Below, piece by piece: positions 16,301-20,192 of a stretch of DNA of 20,192 bases. The translations under genes and the position numbers were made by a program. Location of the stretch: the NCBI GenBank assembly GCA_051870875.1, contig JBJECG010000071.1, forward strand, positions 1 to 20,192. The letters are read 5' to 3'. The stretch comes from Aphodosoma sp051870875. GTDB taxonomy: Bacteria > Bacteroidota > Bacteroidia > Bacteroidales > Paludibacteraceae. Numbering within the stretch: the stretch's first letter is position 1; the number at the start of each line of letters is the position of its first letter. The notes under the pieces were generated by a model, which searched no databases, was not told the origin of the DNA, and saw nothing but the letters and a program-made list of their open reading frames with translations.

Positions 16301-16917
16301 GCGGTCTCGACCACGTGATAGCATCAGGCAAAGATGTCAACATACTGGTACTCGACACTGAAGTTTATTCAAATACCGGAGGCCAGGCATCAAAATCGAC
16401 CCCAGTAGGCGCAATCGCAAAATTTGCAGCCGCCGGCAAACGTGTACGCAAAAAAGACCTTGGCATGATAGCCACTACTTACGGCTATGTATATGTAGCC
16501 CAGATAGCTATGGGTGCAGACCAGGCACAATGTCTGAAAGCCATCCGCGAAGCTGAGGCCTACCCTGGGCCATCACTCGTCATAGCTTATGCCCCCTGCA
16601 TCAACCATGGACTGAAAGCCGGTATGGGCAAGGCCCAAGCCGAAGAGGCAGCTGCCGTTGAATGCGGATACTGGCACTTATGGCGTTACAATCCGATGCT
16701 TGAGGAAGAAGGACAGAATCCGTTTATCCTCGACTCGAAAGAACCGAATTGGAGTAACTTCAAGACATTCCTGAAAGGTGAAGTCCGTTTCGCTTCTGTC
16801 ATGAAACAATATCCTGCCGAAGCCGAAGAGCTTTTCCAGGCTGCCGAAGACAATGCCAAATGGCGTTACCGCAGCTACAAACGCATGATATCGATACCCG
16901 GAGCCAACAAAGAATAA
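13372..16917 (+). CDS. nifJ: Pyruvate:ferredoxin (flavodoxin) oxidoreductase
   Basis: Encodes 1181 residues, the normal length of the fused single-chain enzyme. It oxidises pyruvate with CoA to acetyl-CoA and CO2 and passes electrons to ferredoxin or flavodoxin, central to anaerobic energy metabolism, in the cytoplasm. The N-terminal domain has AIYPITPSS (28-36). Two ferredoxin-type 4Fe-4S motifs are CIQCNKCAYVC (C690, 693, 696, 700) and CLGCGNCADVC (C745, 748, 751, 755). The catalytic-side cluster cysteines correspond to C816, C819, C844 and C1076. The thiamine diphosphate motif starts GDG at 967-969 and continues to TEVYSNTGGQ. An inserted stretch at about 904-947 carries six extra cysteines. 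Transcribed alone from a TAACTTTG promoter and ended by a perfect hairpin. Oxygen-sensitive enzyme, consistent with an anaerobe. Confidence 0.98.
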   Translation: MAKEKKFITCDGNQAAAHISYMFSEVAAIYPITPSSTMAEYVDEWSAAGRKNIFGETVLVQEMQSEAGAAGAVHGSLQAGALTTTYTASQGLLLMIPNMYKIAGELLPCVFHVSARTLASHALCIFGDHQDVMACRQTGFAMLAEGSVQEVMDLAGVAHLSTIKSRVPFINFFDGFRTSHEIQKIECLENEDLAGLIDQKALAEFRSRALSPEHPVARGMAENPDHFFQHRESCNPYYDRVPEIVESYMGEISKITGREYHLFDYYGAKDADRVIIAMGSVTEAIRETIDYQTAKGEKVGLVSVHLFRPFSAKHFVAALPKSVKRIAVLDRTKEPGATGEPLYMDVKDTLYGTENSPLVIGGRYGLGSKDTTPAQILAVYENLSLPQPKNGFTIGIDDDVTFTSLPRKEEVALGGADIFEAKFYGLGADGTVGANKNSVKIIGDNTNKYCQAYFSYDSKKSGGFTCSHLRFGDTPIRSTYLVNTPNFVACHVQAYLRMYDVTRGLRKGGTFLLNTVWNEKELNEHLPNKIKRYFAQNNITVFYIDATRIAQEIGLGNRTNTILQSAFFRITEVIPVDLAVEQMKKFIMKSYGKKGEDVVNKNYAAVDRGNEYHVLNIDPAWASLADDATEENGDPAFINEVVRPINAQNGDLLPVSAFKGIEDGTWQPGTAKYEKRGVAAFVPTWNADNCIQCNKCAYVCPHACIRPFAMTDEEVKGFNAATVEIKAPAAMKGMHFRIQVGVMDCLGCGNCADVCPGNPKTGKALTMVPLAQELDEAANWQYCVENVKSKQHLVDTKSNVKNSQFATPLFEFSGACSGCGETPYVKLLTQLFGDRQQISNATGCSSIYSGSVPSTPYTTNERGQGPAWANSLFEDFCEFGLGMTLANDKMRTRLVELMTKAQTCTCCSDDLKALFREWMENRNDAEKSQELAEKIRPAVRACGCDTCKQIAELDHYLTKRSQWIIGGDGASYDIGYGGLDHVIASGKDVNILVLDTEVYSNTGGQASKSTPVGAIAKFAAAGKRVRKKDLGMIATTYGYVYVAQIAMGADQAQCLKAIREAEAYPGPSLVIAYAPCINHGLKAGMGKAQAEEAAAVECGYWHLWRYNPMLEEEGQNPFILDSKEPNWSNFKTFLKGEVRFASVMKQYPAEAEELFQAAEDNAKWRYRSYKRMISIPGANKE

Positions 16918-16945
16918 CCGGCAAAAGCTACAACTCCGAACAAAG

Positions 16946-16991
16946 CAACCGCTGTATCACGATTCAACTGTGATACAGCGGTTGTTGTTTT
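16946..16991. terminator. Bidirectional terminator between nifJ and antiporter gene
   Basis: caaccgctgtatcac (16946-16960) and gtgatacagcggttg (16970-16984) are a perfect 15-bp inverted repeat with a 9-base loop. On the plus strand it is followed by ttgtttt, 29 bases after the nifJ stop. The convergent antiporter gene ends at 17010, so the same stem probably ends both transcripts. Confidence 0.9.
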
Positions 16992-17009
16992 ACCAAAAGT
17001 TTCCAAATG

Positions 17010-17951
17010 TCAAGCCATAACCAGCCACACATTATAGGCAATAAAAGACAGCAGCATAAATATGCCACCCAAACGGGAAATCTTTCCTCCGATGCCTAAA
17101 ACGGCAAGCAATACGGCAGATGCCACCATTACAAGATAATCCACCATGGTGATGTCTCCTGTTTCAAGCGGCGAAACAACCGAACTTAGGCCCAATATAA
17201 GCAATATATTGAAGATATTTGAACCGACTATATTGCCGAGAGCCAACTGCGTAGACTTTTTTGCAGCAGCTGCTATCGAAGCTGCCAGCTCTGGCAGGGA
17301 AGTTCCTCCGGCAATCAATGTAATGGAAATAAAAGCATCGTCCGCACCAAATTGCCTTGCAATCATCACTGCATATTCAACAAAGAAATGACACCCGGCT
17401 ATAAGTACAGCCAAACCGCCTGCCACTTTCAGCACGGAAACCCATACCGGTGTTCCATACACCTTAATATCCTCTTCCACGGATACAGAATTTTTCCTGT
17501 CCCTGAAAACGGAATATATTATGAAAAACATGAACAGCAAAAGCAAGACAATCCCATCCGCACGGCCAATCACCGCAGGCGTACCGTTGAAAAAATTATA
17601 TGTAAGCAACAAAAGCAGTACCGAAACTGCAATGCACAACGGCAAGTCAAACTTGAGATTTGATTTTGATACTGTAACAGGAAACACAGCCGCCGTAACT
17701 CCAAGTATGGCAAGGATATTGAATATATTGGAGCCTACCACATTGCCTATAGCTATATCCGCATTGCCGCGAACCGCCCCCATTACACTTACCACCATTT
17801 CCGGCACTGATGTGCCTATACCTACAATCAAGGCTCCAATGACAAAATCAGATACATGCAACCTTTTTGCAATTGAGACCGATCCTGAAACCAAACTGTC
17901 TGCACCGGCTACTATAGCGGCAAGTGCGGCAATGAGAATGATATATACCAT
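17010..17951 (-). CDS. Calcium/sodium antiporter (CaCA family, YrbG-like)
   Basis: Encodes 313 residues, mostly hydrophobic, with about ten predicted membrane helices in two inverted halves. Each half carries the alpha repeat of the cation/Ca2+ exchanger superfamily: GTSVPE at 46-51 with GNVVGSN at 69-75, and GTSLPE at 216-221 with GNIVGSN at 239-245. The acidic residues E51 and E220 or equivalent in these repeats bind the cation. YrbG-type proteins are inner-membrane exchangers; ion preference (Ca2+, Na+ or K+) cannot be read from sequence. The central hydrophilic loop (about 150-166) separates the halves. It is convergent with nifJ and shares its terminator. No consensus promoter is visible directly upstream. 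Confidence 0.93.
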   Translation of the reverse strand: MVYIILIAALAAIVAGADSLVSGSVSIAKRLHVSDFVIGALIVGIGTSVPEMVVSVMGAVRGNADIAIGNVVGSNIFNILAILGVTAAVFPVTVSKSNLKFDLPLCIAVSVLLLLLTYNFFNGTPAVIGRADGIVLLLLFMFFIIYSVFRDRKNSVSVEEDIKVYGTPVWVSVLKVAGGLAVLIAGCHFFVEYAVMIARQFGADDAFISITLIAGGTSLPELAASIAAAAKKSTQLALGNIVGSNIFNILLILGLSSVVSPLETGDITMVDYLVMVASAVLLAVLGIGGKISRLGGIFMLLSFIAYNVWLVMA

Positions 17952-18399
17952 GTCAGATTAATACAGCATAAGCCAAGTCCGACAAAATCCAGTTTATCTT
18001 GAAACCAAAGATCTGAAACCGGACAATCGGGTTGATCCATTAAATCTTCATCCTGTACGGTTACAAAAAGCATGCCACAGGCACTCACCGTACCAGACGA
18101 AAGCCAAGTTCCGGTATTATCCTGTTTTACAGATGGCCTTCACAATCGTTTTTATGTTATAAACAAGTCACCGACAGTCGGAGTGCACAGCACTGACAGC
18201 GCCATTGACATTGACCACGCTGACCGACATATCCCAATTACCGGTAATATACCTTTGACCACAAGATTTGCGCCATTCTTTCCGAAGATAATGTAATCCG
18301 GGTTATAACATCCGTAATTTATCTATATCATATTTTCAATTATATCCTTAACTTTGCACTATGTATCAGAAACGTCAGATTAAATAAAATCAAATAATA
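17952..18399. other. 448-base gap upstream of the DUF362 gene
   Basis: No gene seen. It carries the divergent upstream regions of the antiporter gene (minus) and the DUF362 gene (plus). Elements are a 12-base palindrome attaccggtaat (18237-18248) next to TACCTTTG (18250-18257), and TAACTTTG at 18349-18356. A 74-codon plus-strand frame at 18072-18296 has no recognisable content. Confidence 0.5.
18349..18356 (+). promoter_or_regulatory. -7 element for the DUF362 gene
   Basis: TAACTTTG lies 43 bases before the ATG at 18400. No TTTG is present at the -33 position, so either an activator is used or the upstream element is degenerate. Confidence 0.55.
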
Positions 18400-19458
18400 A
18401 TGAAACGTATATCAGTCATCATGATTGCAAGTCTGTTAGCAATAGGAACAACTGCCATAGCGCAGTCCGGTCCGGTTCCCGGAAAAAACGGTAATAAGTA
18501 TGTGCCTTACGAGGAACGTACAGGTAATGAATCCGTAGTCTATTTCACACGTAACCTCAGTGCCGAAGGACTAATCAAAGCGTATGAACAGGTAAGCGCG
18601 GACATCAAAGGACATACAGGTGTAAAACTGCATACCGGAGAACAGAACGGCCCGAACATTATACCCCGTGAGTGGGTGAAGGCTCTGCTTGACAAAGACC
18701 TTCCTAATGCCAATATTGTGGAAACAAACACCTATTATAAAGGCGACCGTTATACGACCGAACAACACCGGCGGACGCTGGAAGTGAACGGCTGGACATT
18801 CTGCCCTGTGGATATTATGGACGAGGAAGATACTTTGACATTACCCGTTCACGGTGGCAAATGGTTCAAGGAGATGTCGGTAGGCAGCCATACGACTGCC
18901 TACAACTCCCTTGTGGTGCTTACACACTTCAAAGGGCATACACAGGGAGGATTCGGCGGAAGCAACAAAAACATAGGTATAGGCTGTGCAGACGGACGTA
19001 TCGGGAAGGCTTGGATTCACACCTCGCCGGGGCAGGACAATCAATGGGACATAAGCGAAGAGGAATTCATGGAGCGCATGACCGAGTCAACTAAAGCCGT
19101 CACCGATTATTTCGGCAAACAAATCACGTATGTCAATGTAATGCGCAACATGTCGGTATCGTGCGATTGCGAAGGAACGAATGCCGCTCCTGTCGTGACC
19201 CCGAATGTAGGGATTCTTTCTTCCACTGATATTCTGGCGTTGGATCAGGCGTGCGTAGATTTGGTGTATGCCATGACCGAGGCCGAACACCACGATCTGG
19301 TGGAACGCATTGAAAGCCGTCATGGATTGCGCCAGTTGTCATACATGAAGGAGCTGGGAATGGGCAATGACCGTTACATCCTCATTGACTTGGACAATGG
19401 GGGCAAGCGAATCACCGCCGCAGAAGCAGTCAAAGGACTGAAACCGTTTGTCAAATAG
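18400..19458 (+). CDS. Exported DUF362 domain protein lacking the ferredoxin segment
   Basis: Encodes 352 residues with a signal peptide (MKRISVIMIASLLAIGTTAIA, cleavage before QSG). The body matches the DUF362 family: VYFTRNLSAEGLIKAYEQV (47-65), GVKLHTGEQNGPNIIPREWVKALL (74-97), HFKGHTQGGFGGSNKNIGIGCADGRIGK (176-203) and CDCEGTNAAPVVTPNVGILSSTDILALDQACVDLV (255-289). Many relatives carry a 2[4Fe-4S] ferredoxin insert just before the region that here reads ISEEEFMERM; this protein has none. Only C135, C196, C255, C257 and C285 remain. It should be periplasmic or secreted. Function of the family is unsettled. It is followed after 159 bases by an exported alpha/beta hydrolase. Confidence 0.85.
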   Translation: MKRISVIMIASLLAIGTTAIAQSGPVPGKNGNKYVPYEERTGNESVVYFTRNLSAEGLIKAYEQVSADIKGHTGVKLHTGEQNGPNIIPREWVKALLDKDLPNANIVETNTYYKGDRYTTEQHRRTLEVNGWTFCPVDIMDEEDTLTLPVHGGKWFKEMSVGSHTTAYNSLVVLTHFKGHTQGGFGGSNKNIGIGCADGRIGKAWIHTSPGQDNQWDISEEEFMERMTESTKAVTDYFGKQITYVNVMRNMSVSCDCEGTNAAPVVTPNVGILSSTDILALDQACVDLVYAMTEAEHHDLVERIESRHGLRQLSYMKELGMGNDRYILIDLDNGGKRITAAEAVKGLKPFVK

Positions 19459-19536
19459 CAGGTCTGTTTACAAACCGATAAATGCCGGAAACACACGACA
19501 CGGTAAAACAAGCATAATAATATAAAAACGGATTAT

Positions 19537-19573
19537 GTAAATAACGTGAATTCGTCGAACTCACGTTATTTAC
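19537..19573. repeat. 37-base palindrome upstream of the hydrolase
   Basis: gtaaataacgtga (19537-19549) and tcacgttatttac (19561-19573) are a perfect 13-bp inverted repeat. The loop holds a further ttc-gtc-gaa hairpin after one mismatch. It lies 78 bases after the DUF362 stop and 44 before the hydrolase start. No T tract follows on the plus strand, so a standard terminator is less likely than an operator or an attenuating or stabilising stem. Confidence 0.6.
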
Positions 19574-19617
19574 GAAAAGTAATACAAATCAACGAATCAT
19601 CATACCACATATCGGTC

Positions 19618-20192
19618 ATGAAACAGACTATCTTCTTAACTGCCGCCTTACTCTGCCTCTTCGGCAAGACTGAAAGTCCAGCACAAAACACTCAAAATAA
19701 TATGAATATGGAAAAATTGGAACTGATACAGGAATGGGACAAGACATTCCCGAAAAGCGAGAAGGTAAACCACAGCAAAGTAACCTTTGTCAACCGTTAC
19801 GGCATCACGCTTGCCGCCGATTTGTATAAGCCGAAAAGTTCTTCCGGGGAAAAACTGCCGGCCATAGCAGTCTGCGGACCGTTCGGCGCCGTGAAAGAAC
19901 AGGCATCAGGCCTGTATGCCCAGACTCTCGCGGAGCGAGGTTTCCTGACGATTGCCTTCGACCCCTCATTCACGGGTGAGAGTGGCGGCCAACCACGCTA
20001 TGTGGCTTCTCCAGACATCAATACCGAAGATTTCTCGGCAGCGGCAGACTACCTATCCTCACGCCCCGATGTTGATGCCGGACGTATCGGAATAGTCGGA
20101 ATATGCGGATGGGGAGGGATGGCCGTCAATGCAGCAGCCGCCGACACACGCATCAAGGCAACCGTAGCTTCTACCATGTACGACATGACCCG
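19618..20192 (+). CDS. Exported alpha/beta hydrolase, 5' part (cut by window edge)
   Basis: The first 191 codons are present. The N-terminus MKQTIFLTAALLCLFG is a signal peptide, probably cleaved near PAQ-N (about residue 23). The mature part shows an alpha/beta-hydrolase core: a beta strand LPAIAVCGPFGAVKEQASGLYAQTLAERGFLTIAFD (80-114), the oxyanion region GPFG, then FTGESGG and a helix AAADYLSSRPDVDAGRIGIVG. The nucleophile elbow reads GICGWGG (161-167), so cysteine 163 takes the usual serine place, as in dienelactone-hydrolase-like members. STMYDM follows. The histidine and final acid lie beyond the window. Substrate is unknown. It may be co-transcribed with the DUF362 gene. Confidence 0.85.
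   Translation, partial: MKQTIFLTAALLCLFGKTESPAQNTQNNMNMEKLELIQEWDKTFPKSEKVNHSKVTFVNRYGITLAADLYKPKSSSGEKLPAIAVCGPFGAVKEQASGLYAQTLAERGFLTIAFDPSFTGESGGQPRYVASPDINTEDFSAAADYLSSRPDVDAGRIGIVGICGWGGMAVNAAAADTRIKATVASTMYDMT

Noticed and set aside
18072..18296. 74-codon plus-strand frame upstream of the DUF362 gene
   Set aside because: Runs through a palindrome and a promoter-like box; no recognisable protein features.
1..20192. CRISPR array, phage, toxin-antitoxin or other defence module
   Set aside because: No regularly spaced repeats and no genes of these classes; most genes are housekeeping.

Overview
The window is chromosomal DNA from a member of the Bacteroidota, most likely order Bacteroidales. 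Four things point there. Bacteroidota-type promoters (TTTG, about 20 bases, then TAnnTTTG) sit in front of several genes. The genes have no strong Shine-Dalgarno sequences. The set includes DUF4286, a DUF4827-like lipoprotein, a Bacteroidales-type phosphoglucosamine mutase and uracil-DNA glycosylase, and a carboxynorspermidine/carboxyspermidine-type dehydrogenase. Many predicted products have lipoprotein signals. Genus cannot be fixed from the sequence alone.

Layout. Bases 1-351 hold the 3' end of an IS481-like transposase cut by the window edge, followed by about 300 bases without a gene. From 662 to about 7370 every gene is on the minus strand. In transcription order (right to left) they are a flavin reductase-like protein and glyA, a long terminator hairpin, a 31-residue lipoprotein-like peptide, a small three-helix membrane protein, a PhoH-family ATPase, a predicted outer-membrane protein, a beta-helix lipoprotein, a DUF4286 protein and ruvC. 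The last two overlap as ATGA, and ruvC is followed by a strong hairpin terminator. From 7710 a plus-strand polyamine-type dehydrogenase is followed by about 500 bases with a terminator hairpin, then ung on the minus strand. From 10430 the plus strand carries a DUF4827-like lipoprotein, glmM, coaD and a large nifJ (pyruvate:ferredoxin oxidoreductase). A perfect 15-bp terminator stem separates nifJ from a convergent calcium/sodium antiporter-like gene on the minus strand. The right end holds an exported DUF362 protein without its ferredoxin segment, a 37-base palindrome, and the start of an exported alpha/beta hydrolase with a GxCxG motif, cut by the window edge.

Most of the window is conserved housekeeping: DNA repair (ruvC, ung), one-carbon metabolism (glyA), cell-wall precursor and CoA synthesis (glmM, coaD), anaerobic pyruvate oxidation (nifJ) and polyamine synthesis. 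I see no CRISPR array, toxin-antitoxin pair, phage module, tRNA or rRNA. The less ordinary material is in the gaps: an orphan minus-strand promoter upstream of ung, a possibly structured RNA between the dehydrogenase and ung, and palindromes near 12.57 kb, 18.24 kb and 19.55 kb. The small lipoprotein-like ORF and the two exported proteins at the right edge also stand out. None of this amounts to proof of a new system.
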